Positions 16,411 through 24,095 of a stretch of DNA of 64,000 nt are shown one piece after another (position 1 is the stretch's first letter; each line of letters begins with the position of its first letter). The notes beneath the pieces were generated by a model. The model saw only the letters and a list, made by a program, of their open reading frames with translations. It was not told where the DNA came from and did no database searches. Source of the DNA: Bordetella genomosp. 10 (lineage in GTDB: Bacteria; Pseudomonadota; Gammaproteobacteria; Burkholderiales; Burkholderiaceae_B); NCBI RefSeq assembly GCF_002261225.1, contig NZ_NEVM01000001.1:1054001-1118000 (forward strand), in the 5' to 3' direction. The position numbers and the translations under genes were made by a program.

Positions 16411-17691
16411 TCACCGCCCCGCCAGCATGACCCCGGCGTGCAGCAGCAGCCCGATGACGCCGCCCACGATCATGCCGTTGAAGCGGATGTACTGCAGGTC
16501 GCGGCCCATGCTCAATTCCAGTTCGTCGACCAGGTGCCGTTCGTCCCATCCCTTCACCGTTTGCGCGATATGGTCGGTGACGCCCGTGCGCAGCGTCGAA
16601 GCCAGCCGCTCCGCGCCCGACAGCACGTGCTGGTTGATGGCGCGCCGCAGCTCGGGATCCTGGCCCAGGTTGCGGCCCAGCGACATCAAGGTCTGCTCCA
16701 GGTGGCGCGCCAGCACCGAGTCCTCGCTGAACAGGTCGCGCTTGAGGCTGTCGTGCACCTCGCGCCAGATGCCGCGCACGTATTCCTGCAACTGCGGATG
16801 GTCGATGACGCGCTGCTTGAAGTCGTCGATGCGCCCCTGCAGTTCGGGGTCGTCGCGCAGCCGCCGCACGTAGGCGCCGACCCAGGCCTCGTAGTCGCGC
16901 CGCAGCGGATGGTCCGGCTGCGCCAGCACGTCGTGCAATTCGTCCAGCACGGCGCGCGCGAGCCGGTCGGCCAGGCTGTCGGCGATGTCGTCGACCGACT
17001 TCACCAGGTTGATGGCCTTGGCGATGCGCGGCCATTCCTTGCGCGCGTATTTCACCATCAGGGCCGCCGCGCGCTCCTGCACCTGTTCCTCGTGCAGATA
17101 GGCGCCCAGGCGTTCCAGCGCTTCGTCCAGCAGCACGTGATGGCGGCCGTCGCGGCTCAGGACCGCGAGCACTTCGCCCACGGTGGCCGCGGCATTCCAT
17201 TCGCGCAGCTTGCGCACCACGAAGGCCTGGATGGCGCCGTGCACCGCCTGTTCGTCCAGCAGGTTCAGCGCATGCACCGCCCAGGCCCGCGCGGAGCCGG
17301 CCACCACGCGGGCCTGGCGCGGATCGGCCAGCCACTGCCCCAGGCGGGCGGCGGGATCGAAGACGCGGATTTTTTCCAGCAGGGTGGTGGGATCGAGAAA
17401 GTGATCGCGCACGAATACCGCCAGGCTGTCGCCGATGCGCGCCTTGTTGGCGGGGATGATGGCGGTGTGCGGAATGGGCAGGCCCAGGGGACGGCGGAAC
17501 AGCGCGACCACCGCGAACCAGTCGGCCAGCGCGCCCACGGTGGCGGCTTCGCAGAACGCGCGTACCCAGGACCACGCGCCTTGCGCGCCCATCGCGATGC
17601 TCAACGCGAATCCGGCCAGGGTGACGGCCAGGGAGGCCAGGGCCAGATTCTTCATGCGGCGCAGGGACGCCCGGCGTGGGTCGATCGGCAA
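16411..17691 (-). CDS. DUF445-family membrane protein
   Basis: A 426-residue DUF445 protein. It has an N-terminal membrane segment (LALASLAVTLAGFALSIAMG), the conserved GALADWFAVVALFRRPLGLPIPHTAIIP motif, long charged helical stretches and a C-terminal membrane helix (GMIVGGVIGLLLHAGVMLAG). I chose a TTG start at 17691 because AGGAG sits five bases upstream; the ATG at 17655 (12 codons later) has no comparable site. Function unknown; the family is often linked to the cell envelope. It is divergent from panE. Confidence 0.85.
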   Translation of the reverse strand: MPIDPRRASLRRMKNLALASLAVTLAGFALSIAMGAQGAWSWVRAFCEAATVGALADWFAVVALFRRPLGLPIPHTAIIPANKARIGDSLAVFVRDHFLDPTTLLEKIRVFDPAARLGQWLADPRQARVVAGSARAWAVHALNLLDEQAVHGAIQAFVVRKLREWNAAATVGEVLAVLSRDGRHHVLLDEALERLGAYLHEEQVQERAAALMVKYARKEWPRIAKAINLVKSVDDIADSLADRLARAVLDELHDVLAQPDHPLRRDYEAWVGAYVRRLRDDPELQGRIDDFKQRVIDHPQLQEYVRGIWREVHDSLKRDLFSEDSVLARHLEQTLMSLGRNLGQDPELRRAINQHVLSGAERLASTLRTGVTDHIAQTVKGWDERHLVDELELSMGRDLQYIRFNGMIVGGVIGLLLHAGVMLAGR

Positions 17692-17833
17692 TGTTGCTCC
17701 TGGAACGGGTCGATGGGGAAGGGCGGATCCGCTGCATTCTAATATCCCGCGCCCTCGCCTATCATCGCGTGTGGACAGGCCCCGGGCGCGCCGGGGCCGC
17801 ATGGATGCATGGGCGATATCTGGAGAAGTCAGC

Positions 17834-18745
17834 ATGAAGACAGCAGTGATGGGCGCCGGCGCCGTCGGGTGCTACTACGGCGGCATGCTCGCGCGAGCGG
17901 GCCACCCCGTGACCCTGATAGGCCGGGCAAGCCACGTCGAAGCCATGCGGCGCGACGGCCTGTACCTGGAGGCGCAGGCTTTCCAGGAACATATTCCGGT
18001 GATCGCCACCACGGACGCCGAGGGCGCGCGCGGCGCCGAGCTGGTGCTGTTCTGCGTGAAGTCGGCCGACACCGAGGCGGCCGGCCGCGCCCTGTTGCCG
18101 CATCTGGCCCCCGGCACGCTGGTGCTGAGCCTGCAGAACGGGGTGGACAACGCCGAGCGCCTGCGCGCGGTGCTGCCGCAGACGGTGGTGCCGGCGGTGG
18201 TGTACGTGGCCACGGAAATGGCGGGGCCCGGCCACGTGAAGCACCATGGGCGCGGCGAGCTGGTCATCGGCGAGTCGCCGGCCAGCGCCGGCGTCGCCGA
18301 GGTGCTGGAGGCTGCCAAGGTGCCGACGCGCGTGTCCGACAACGTGATGGGCGCGTTGTGGGCCAAGCTGCTGGTGAACTGCGCGTACAACGCCTTGTCG
18401 GCGATCGCGCGCCTGCCGTACGGGCAGTTGGCGCGTGGTCCCGGCGTGGACGACGCCATGCGCGCCGTGATGGAGGAATGCCTGGCGGTGGCGAAGGCCG
18501 ATGGCGTGACGGTGCCGGGCGATAGCTGGGCCGCGATCGAACAGATCGCGAAGTCCATGCCGGGGCAGTATTCCTCGACCGCGCAGGACATGATGCGCGG
18601 CAAGCTGACCGAGATCGACTACCTCAACGGCTACGTCGCGCGCCGCGGCCGGGCCCACGGCATCGCGACCCCGGTCAACGGCCTGCTGCACACCCTGGTG
18701 AAGCTGCTGGAAACGCCCCCCGCGGCGGGGGACGAGTCGAGGTAG
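17834..18745 (+). CDS. panE: 2-dehydropantoate 2-reductase (ketopantoate reductase)
   Basis: A 303-residue NADPH-dependent reductase that turns ketopantoate into pantoate for pantothenate and CoA synthesis. The Rossmann motif GAGAVG is at residues 7-12. The SLQNGVDN loop, the catalytic-lysine segment (WAKLLVNCAYNALSAI) and the C-terminal EIDYLNG motif are present. GGAGAAG upstream supports the start. Genomes of this type often carry several paralogues of the family, so the physiological substrate may differ. It converges on wrbA with one base between the stops. Confidence 0.85.
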   Translation: MKTAVMGAGAVGCYYGGMLARAGHPVTLIGRASHVEAMRRDGLYLEAQAFQEHIPVIATTDAEGARGAELVLFCVKSADTEAAGRALLPHLAPGTLVLSLQNGVDNAERLRAVLPQTVVPAVVYVATEMAGPGHVKHHGRGELVIGESPASAGVAEVLEAAKVPTRVSDNVMGALWAKLLVNCAYNALSAIARLPYGQLARGPGVDDAMRAVMEECLAVAKADGVTVPGDSWAAIEQIAKSMPGQYSSTAQDMMRGKLTEIDYLNGYVARRGRAHGIATPVNGLLHTLVKLLETPPAAGDESR

Positions 18746-18746
18746 G

Positions 18747-19346
18747 TCAGCCGAACAGCTTGGCGGCCGTGCGGGCGACCAGCGCGCCCTGGTGGCGCGC
18801 GCCGTCCAGTTCGTTGGCGCTGGGCTGGCGCGAGCCGTCGCCGCCGGCCAGCGTGGTGGCGCCGTAGGGCGAGCCGCCGGTGACCTGGTCCAGCGCCAAC
18901 TGGCCCTGGAAGCTGTAGGGCAGGCCGACGATGGTCATGCCGAAATGCAGCAGGTTGGTGATGAGGGAGAACAGCGTGGTCTCCTGGCCGCCGTGCTGCG
19001 AGGCCGTCGACGCGAAGGCGGCGCCGACCTTGCCGTTGAGCGCGCCGCGCGCCCACAGGCCGCCGGCCTGGTCCAGGAAGGCCGCCATCTGCGAGGAAAT
19101 GCGGCCGAAGCGCGTGCCGGTGCCGACGATGATGGCGTCGTAGTGTTCCAGGTCGGCCACCGTGGCGACGGGCGCCGCCTGGTCCAGCTTGAAGTGCGCG
19201 CCGCGGGCGATTTCCTCCGGCACGGTTTCCGGCACCCGCTTGACGTCGACCTGCGCGCCGGCGTCGCGCGCGCCCTCGGCGACGGCTTCCGCCATCTTTT
19301 CGATGTGTCCGTAGGACGAGTAGTACAGCACGAGGACCTTGGCCAT
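18747..19346 (-). CDS. wrbA: NAD(P)H:quinone oxidoreductase, flavodoxin-like WrbA
   Basis: A 199-residue flavoprotein matching the usual WrbA length. It has the FMN-binding [12 protein letters not shown] loop at the start, [11 protein letters not shown] in the middle, and [14 protein letters not shown] and [18 protein letters not shown] in the C-terminal half, all diagnostic of WrbA. It reduces quinones by two electrons and so limits radical formation. AGGAG ten bases upstream supports the start. A LysR gene is divergent, with a strong palindrome between the two, so it is probably that regulator's target. Confidence 0.96.
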   Translation of the reverse strand: MAKVLVLYYSSYGHIEKMAEAVAEGARDAGAQVDVKRVPETVPEEIARGAHFKLDQAAPVATVADLEHYDAIIVGTGTRFGRISSQMAAFLDQAGGLWARGALNGKVGAAFASTASQHGGQETTLFSLITNLLHFGMTIVGLPYSFQGQLALDQVTGGSPYGATTLAGGDGSRQPSANELDGARHQGALVARTAAKLFG

Positions 19347-19481
19347 GAGGGGGAACTCCTGTTTTTCATTGCGCGGCGCGAGGCGCCGCGGGATGGGCTC
19401 GCGCTTTCCGCGCGGCGCCCGGGTGTGGGGTAGCGATATCGTCAGCGTAGGGCTAGTCGTCTCCCGGGAGAAGCCTATATA

Positions 19482-19502
19482 TTTCGATGGAATCCATCGA
19501 AA
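19482..19502. promoter_or_regulatory. palindromic operator between wrbA and the LysR gene
   Basis: TTTCGATGG and CCATCGAAA form a perfect nine-base inverted repeat around AAT. Its right end merges with the ribosome-binding site of the LysR gene, ten bases before the ATG. This is a fitting autoregulatory site for the adjacent LysR protein, which would also view the wrbA promoter. Confidence 0.6.
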
Positions 19503-19512
19503 GGAACGATAG

Positions 19513-20406
19513 ATGCTGGATGGCGTATCCCTGGACCAGTTACGGACCTTCCTGGCCGCCGCCGAGGAAGGCAGTTTTTCCGCCGCCGGGCGCAAGCTGC
19601 GGCGCGCGCAATCGGTGGTCAGCCAGACGCTGGCCAACCTGGAGGGCCAGTTGGGCGTCGTCCTGTTCGACCGCGCCGGCCGCTATCCGCGCCTGACCGA
19701 GGCCGGCAGCGCCTTGCTGGGCGAGGCCTGCGAGGTGGTGCGGGGCATGGAAGGCTTCAAGTCGAGGGCGCGCGCCATCGCCGAAGGCCTGGAGCCGGAG
19801 CTGTCGGTGAGCGTGGACGTGATGTACCCGATGGCGACCCTCACCGTGGCGGTGGGCTCCTTCCGCGAGGCCTTCCCGCACACGCCCCTGCGCCTGTACG
19901 TGGAGGCGCTGGGCGCCGTCGTCAAGCCGGTCATGGACGGGACCTGCCGGCTGGCGGTCATGGGGACCTTGCCGCTGGTGCCCGCCGGGCTGGATTCGGA
20001 ATACCTGCTGGACGTCCCGCTGGTGACCGTGGTGGCGCCGGGCCATCCGCTGGCGGCGCTGCCCGGGCCGGTGGGCGCGGGCGACGTGGGGCGGCACGTG
20101 CAATTGATCCTGACGGACCGTTCCTCGTTGAGCGAAGGCCAGAACTATGGCGTGCTGTCGCCGCTGGTGTGGCGGCTGGCCGACCTGGGCGCCAAGCATG
20201 CCTTCCTGCGCGCCGGCTTCGGCTGGGGGCACATGCCCGCGGCCATGGTGCAGGCGGACCTCGACAGCGGCGAGCTGGTGCGCCTGGAACTGGACGGCCT
20301 GCCGCCGTCGCTGTCGCGCCTGTCCATGCACGGCGTGTACCGCAAGGAAACGCCGCCCGGGCCGGCGGGACGCTGGTTTCTCGACCGGCTCAAGCAGCGC
20401 GCCTGA
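19513..20406 (+). CDS. LysR-family regulator, likely controlling wrbA
   Basis: A 297-residue LysR-type regulator: winged helix-turn-helix at about residues 4-62 ([28 protein letters not shown]), then a periplasmic-binding-protein-like effector domain. It is divergent from wrbA, and a perfect palindrome covers its own ribosome-binding region, suggesting repression of itself. The effector is unknown; quinone or oxidative stress is a guess from the neighbour. Confidence 0.93.
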   Translation: MLDGVSLDQLRTFLAAAEEGSFSAAGRKLRRAQSVVSQTLANLEGQLGVVLFDRAGRYPRLTEAGSALLGEACEVVRGMEGFKSRARAIAEGLEPELSVSVDVMYPMATLTVAVGSFREAFPHTPLRLYVEALGAVVKPVMDGTCRLAVMGTLPLVPAGLDSEYLLDVPLVTVVAPGHPLAALPGPVGAGDVGRHVQLILTDRSSLSEGQNYGVLSPLVWRLADLGAKHAFLRAGFGWGHMPAAMVQADLDSGELVRLELDGLPPSLSRLSMHGVYRKETPPGPAGRWFLDRLKQRA

Positions 20407-20497
20407 GCGCGGGCGTCATCCGCCGTGGGCGTTGCGGGCCGCGTGCGGCCGGTGTCGTCGCGCCGTTGCCTGGCGGCGCACGGGCGTCATCGCCCTG

Positions 20498-20890
20498 TCA
20501 TTGCTTGACCGCGCATTGGCGGCGCGCGATGTCCAGGTGCACGGCGGCGGCGCGGGCGCGGGCCGCCGCGTCGCCCGGCTTGTCCTGCAGCTTGCCGCTG
20601 GACAGCGCGATCAGCAGGGTGTCCGGCATGGCGGCGGTGTAGGCGCGCGCCACGCAGTCGCAATAGGTGGCGCGGGCGTTGCTGTCCTGGGGCGCGTACG
20701 GATCCAGCCGCGGCGTCTGCTTCAGCAGGGTCAGGCATTGCTGCGTGTTGCTCGTGACGGACTGCTGGCGCAGCGCCGCCACGTTCTGCGCGAGGGCGCC
20801 GCCGCTGTTGGCCAGCGCCAGCATGGCCAACACCGAGACCGCGCGCCGGACAAACCGGCGGGGCTGGACGAAGTAGGAAAGGACTTGCAT
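20498..20890 (-). CDS. small secreted cysteine-containing protein, function unknown
   Basis: A 130-residue protein with a signal peptide (residues 1-35, ending ALAQ) and four cysteines in the mature part, including a CDC pair and one five residues from the end, so one or two disulphides are likely. AGGAG nine bases upstream supports the start. I do not recognise the family. It is convergent with the LysR gene and divergent from the DGPF gene. Confidence 0.7.
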   Translation of the reverse strand: MQVLSYFVQPRRFVRRAVSVLAMLALANSGGALAQNVAALRQQSVTSNTQQCLTLLKQTPRLDPYAPQDSNARATYCDCVARAYTAAMPDTLLIALSSGKLQDKPGDAAARARAAAVHLDIARRQCAVKQ

Positions 20891-21209
20891 GAAAAGGACT
20901 CCTGGCGCGCGCCGGCGGGAACGGGGCCGTTTCCCCTTCCGGGACAGGGCACCCTCATGAGAGCGGCATGGCGGCGGATCCGCGGCGCTCCGGCGGCAGC
21001 GCAGGCGTAGGTTAACGCCCGCCGGCGGCGCCTAATCCTGGAAAAACATCCCGGAAAGGCGGTACTTCCCGCCCATCGCGGCGAACGCTCCATGCCGCGC
21101 ACATCCAGCCGCCGGAAGAAATGCGTCCCGGTTTGTGGCGCCGCCCGCTGCGTTTAGACTGCGGGAAAGACGCGGCGCGGCATCGCGCCGTCACACCGAG
21201 GAGATATCC
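20891..21209. other. 319-base intergenic region, no gene seen
   Basis: This is the divergent spacer between the secreted protein and the DGPF gene and should hold both promoters. I see no open frame with coding character and no clear palindrome; no -35/-10 pair is convincing. Confidence 0.5.
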
Positions 21210-21566
21210 ATGGCTGCCTACCTGCTGCTCATCGTCGAACCGCCGGGCCAGCGCGCCGCCCGCAGCCCGGAGGAGGGACGGGAGGTCTATGCCCGCATGG
21301 TCGAGTTCGCCGGCGGCCTGAAGGCGCGCGGCAAGCTGTTGGCCTGCGAATCCCTGGCGACGGACACCGAAGGCGTGCGCGTGCAGGTGCGCGAAGGACG
21401 CAGCCGGCTGATCGACGGGCCCTTCACCGAGGCCAAGGAAATGGTCGGCGGTTTCTTCCTGCTGGACTGCGAATCGCGCGAGGAAGCCGTGCGGATCGCC
21501 GAGCAATGCCCGGCCGCGCAATGGAGCACGGTCGAGGTGCGCCGCGCCGCGCCCTGCTACGAATAG
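21210..21566 (+). CDS. YCII/DGPF-domain protein
   Basis: A 118-residue single-domain protein of the YCII-related family, with the diagnostic IDGPFTEAKEMVGGFFLLD stretch near residues 70-88. GAGGAG seven bases upstream sets the start. Such proteins are small ferredoxin-like-fold dimers of unclear activity, regularly encoded beside ECF42-type sigma factors, as here. The sigma gene follows 179 bases downstream on the same strand. Confidence 0.93.
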   Translation: MAAYLLLIVEPPGQRAARSPEEGREVYARMVEFAGGLKARGKLLACESLATDTEGVRVQVREGRSRLIDGPFTEAKEMVGGFFLLDCESREEAVRIAEQCPAAQWSTVEVRRAAPCYE

Positions 21567-21745
21567 CCCGAATAGTCCACGATGGCCTGCGTAACCTCCA
21601 TGACCCGCATGACTTTTGCGACCGAGGCGGAGGCATGGGGCACGGCCGCGGCCACGATGTCGAAGCCGCGTCCACCCGTTCGTCGTATCCATGAGCGCCG
21701 GTCCGGGGCGGCCGCCCCCGCGGGCCGCCATGGACGGCCCGCGCC

Positions 21746-23026
21746 ATGACGCACGGCGCCTCCGCGGCGCGGGTCGCCGCCGCCATCGAGACGGCCTGGC
21801 GGGACGAGGCCGCCAAGGTCATCGCCAGCGTGGCGCGCATGGTGCGCGACGTCAGCCTGGCCGAGGACCTGGCGCAGGACGCCCTGGTGGCGGCCCTGGA
21901 GCATTGGCCGCGCCAGGGCGTGCCCGACAATCCGGGAGCCTGGCTGATGACCACCGCCAAGAATCGCGCGCTCGACCGGCTGCGGCAGGATGCGCTGCGC
22001 GCGCGCAAGCACGAAGGCATCGGCGCCGATCTCGAAGCCCTGGGCGCCGGCGTCGAACCGGATTTCGTGGCGGCCCTGGACGCCGCCCGCCAGGACGACA
22101 TCGGCGACGACGTGCTGCGCCTTATGTTCGTCGCCTGCCATCCCGCCCTGTCGCGCGACGTGCGCGTGACGCTCACCTTGCGCCTGGTGGGCGGCTTGAG
22201 CACCGCCGAGATCGCGCGCGCCTTCTTTACCTCCGAGGCGGCCATCGCCCAGCGCATCGTGCGCGCCAAGCGCAGCCTGGCGGAGGCGAAGCTGCCTTTC
22301 GCGGTTCCGGATGCCGACGAACGCGCGCAGCGCCTGGACGCCGTGCTGGAGGTCATCTACGTGATCTTCAACGAAGGCTATGCGGCGACCTCGGGCGCGG
22401 ACTGGGCGCGCCCCGCGCTATGCGAGGAGGCCTTGCGCGTGGGCCGCCTGCTGGCGCGCCTGGCGCCCGACGACAGCGAGACCGCCGGCCTGCTGGCCTT
22501 GATGGAACTGCAGGCGTCGCGGCTGGCGGCGCGGATCGACGCGCAAGGCGGCATGGTGTTGCTGGCGGACCAGGACCGGACGCGCTGGGACGACGCGGCC
22601 ATCGCGCGCGGGTTCGATGCGCTGGACCGCGCCCTGGCGCTGGCGGCGGCGGGCGAGGGCGTGGGGCCGTACACGGTCCAGGCGGCCCTGGCGGCCTGCC
22701 ATGCGCGGGCGCGGCGCGCCGCCGATACGGACTGGGCGGCGATCGTCGGATGGTACGACGTGCTGGACCGCGTCGCGCCGGGTCCGGTGGTGCGGCTCAA
22801 TCGAGCCGTGGCGCTGGGCATGCTGCAAGGCCCGGCGGCCGCCTTGCGGGAGGTGGAGGATGTGGCGGAGGCCTTGAGCAGCTATCCCTGGCTGCACGCG
22901 GTGCGCGGCGACCTGCTCATGAAGCTGGGGCGGGAAGCCGAAGCGCGGCAAGCCTTCGAACAGGCGGCCGCGCTGACGGACAACGCGCCGGAGCGCGAGC
23001 TGCTGCTGGCGCGCGCGGCGCGCTGA
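21746..23026 (+). CDS. ECF42-like sigma factor with C-terminal extension
   Basis: A 426-residue protein. Residues 20-185 are an ECF sigma core (region 2 at SLAEDLAQDALVAALEHWP and GAWLMTTAKNRALDRLR; region 4 at LTLRLVGGLSTAEIARAF). The remaining 240 residues are a helical TPR-like extension containing YVIFNEGYAATSG and RLNRAVALGM, typical of the ECF42/DUF6596 group. That group lacks a classic anti-sigma factor; the extension is thought to control activity. The ATG has no strong ribosome-binding site, so the start is uncertain. Confidence 0.9.
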   Translation: MTHGASAARVAAAIETAWRDEAAKVIASVARMVRDVSLAEDLAQDALVAALEHWPRQGVPDNPGAWLMTTAKNRALDRLRQDALRARKHEGIGADLEALGAGVEPDFVAALDAARQDDIGDDVLRLMFVACHPALSRDVRVTLTLRLVGGLSTAEIARAFFTSEAAIAQRIVRAKRSLAEAKLPFAVPDADERAQRLDAVLEVIYVIFNEGYAATSGADWARPALCEEALRVGRLLARLAPDDSETAGLLALMELQASRLAARIDAQGGMVLLADQDRTRWDDAAIARGFDALDRALALAAAGEGVGPYTVQAALAACHARARRAADTDWAAIVGWYDVLDRVAPGPVVRLNRAVALGMLQGPAAALREVEDVAEALSSYPWLHAVRGDLLMKLGREAEARQAFEQAAALTDNAPERELLLARAAR

Positions 23027-23113
23027 TCCGCGCCTGCGTCCCGCTCCCGTCGCATAGGGGGCTGGCGAACGCCTGGCCGAAGGCGCCGCGCCGGCGCCTT
23101 CCCCCCTCGGGCA

Positions 23114-23683
23114 TCAATGGCCGGTCGAATCGCCGCGGCGGCTGGTTTCGAACAGGAACCAGGTGCGCTGCTCGGTTTCGTCGATCCAGTTTTCCAGCAG
23201 GCTGGCGGTGGCGATGTCGCCATGTTCATCGCACAGGTCGTGGGCGATGCGCATGGAGGCCGTCAGTTGCTTGTTGTCTTCCTGCAGTTCGGCCAGCATG
23301 TCCAGCGGCTGCACGTAGTCCGCGTCGTTGTCGAGGATGCGCTGGCTGCGGGCGATATGGCCGATGGAACGCAGGGTGGTGCCGCCCAGCTTGCGGACGC
23401 GCTCGGCGATGGGATCGGTCATCGCGAAGATCTCGGCGCTCTGGTCGTCCAGCAGCAGATGGTAGTCGCGGAAGTGCGGACCGCTGACGTGCCAGTGGAA
23501 ATTCTTGGTCTTCAGGTACAGGGCGAAGACGTCGGCCAGCAACTGGTTCAGCGCGCCGCTCAGGTCGCGGGTGGCTTTGTCGGTGAGGTCGGACGGCGTG
23601 GACAGCGGCGCGAGGCGGCGCTTGACCAGGCTTGCCTTCTTGGAAGCGGAAGCGGACTTGCTGGAGCTGGCGGGTTTTTTCAT
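23114..23683 (-). CDS. dps: Dps-family ferritin-like protein with basic N-terminal tail
   Basis: A 189-residue Dps protein, which stores iron by oxidising Fe(II) with peroxide and can coat DNA. The ferroxidase region is at about residues 61-94 (NFHWHVSGPHFRDYHLLLDDQSAEIF, then D..AERVR). Residues 1-25 are a Lys/Ser/Ala-rich tail of the type that gives some Dps proteins DNA binding. I chose 23683 because AGGTGA lies about seven bases upstream; the frame could extend to 23704. It is convergent with the ECF42-like gene. Confidence 0.94.
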   Translation of the reverse strand: MKKPASSSKSASASKKASLVKRRLAPLSTPSDLTDKATRDLSGALNQLLADVFALYLKTKNFHWHVSGPHFRDYHLLLDDQSAEIFAMTDPIAERVRKLGGTTLRSIGHIARSQRILDNDADYVQPLDMLAELQEDNKQLTASMRIAHDLCDEHGDIATASLLENWIDETEQRTWFLFETSRRGDSTGH

Positions 23684-24095
23684 GAAGTCACCTGGGTTGG
23701 ACAAAGGGATGACGAAGAAGACTGGGCATGCGGATGCGCCATCCGGTTCGTTGCCTGCATGGCATGCGCGAACCGGCAGCCATGTCGCAGTCTAGCTCGT
23801 CATCCAGTCTCAGGGAATAGCGCGATAGCGTTATGTGGCATCGCGCACGCCGACAGCGGCCGACACGCCGCCGCGATGTGCCGGCCATTGCGTTGGCGGA
23901 CCTCGCCGCGAGGCCGGCGCGGGCCTCCAGCCTGCGAATGAGATACGTTCGTGGCGCGCCTTCCCGACATGTCTTCGTGACACGTCTTCACAGCGCGTTT
24001 TCATTGCATGTTTTCATGACATGCCTTCGAGGCGCCCGCTCGCGCCATGCGGTCTATCTCGTTCGCGCCATGCCGTCCAGCGCCATACCGTTCAT
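23684..24095. other. 412-base intergenic region with degenerate repeats
   Basis: This lies between the dps start and the NYN gene's stop on the minus strand. It contains the 13-14-base degenerate array at 23966-24032 but no convincing gene; open frames here are short and lack ribosome-binding sites. The dps promoter must lie in its left part. Confidence 0.5.
23966..24032. repeat. degenerate tandem array, 13-14-base units
   Basis: Five successive units (13, 14, 13, 14 and 13 bases) share the core (C/T)GT(C/T)TTCNT or close variants, such as GACATGTCTTCGT and GACACGTCTTCACA. The array is noncoding and its role is unknown. Confidence 0.45.

Noticed and set aside
19487..19696. Plus-strand frame beginning inside the LysR operator
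   Set aside because: It runs out of phase through the LysR helix-turn-helix and ends early; composition is a shadow.
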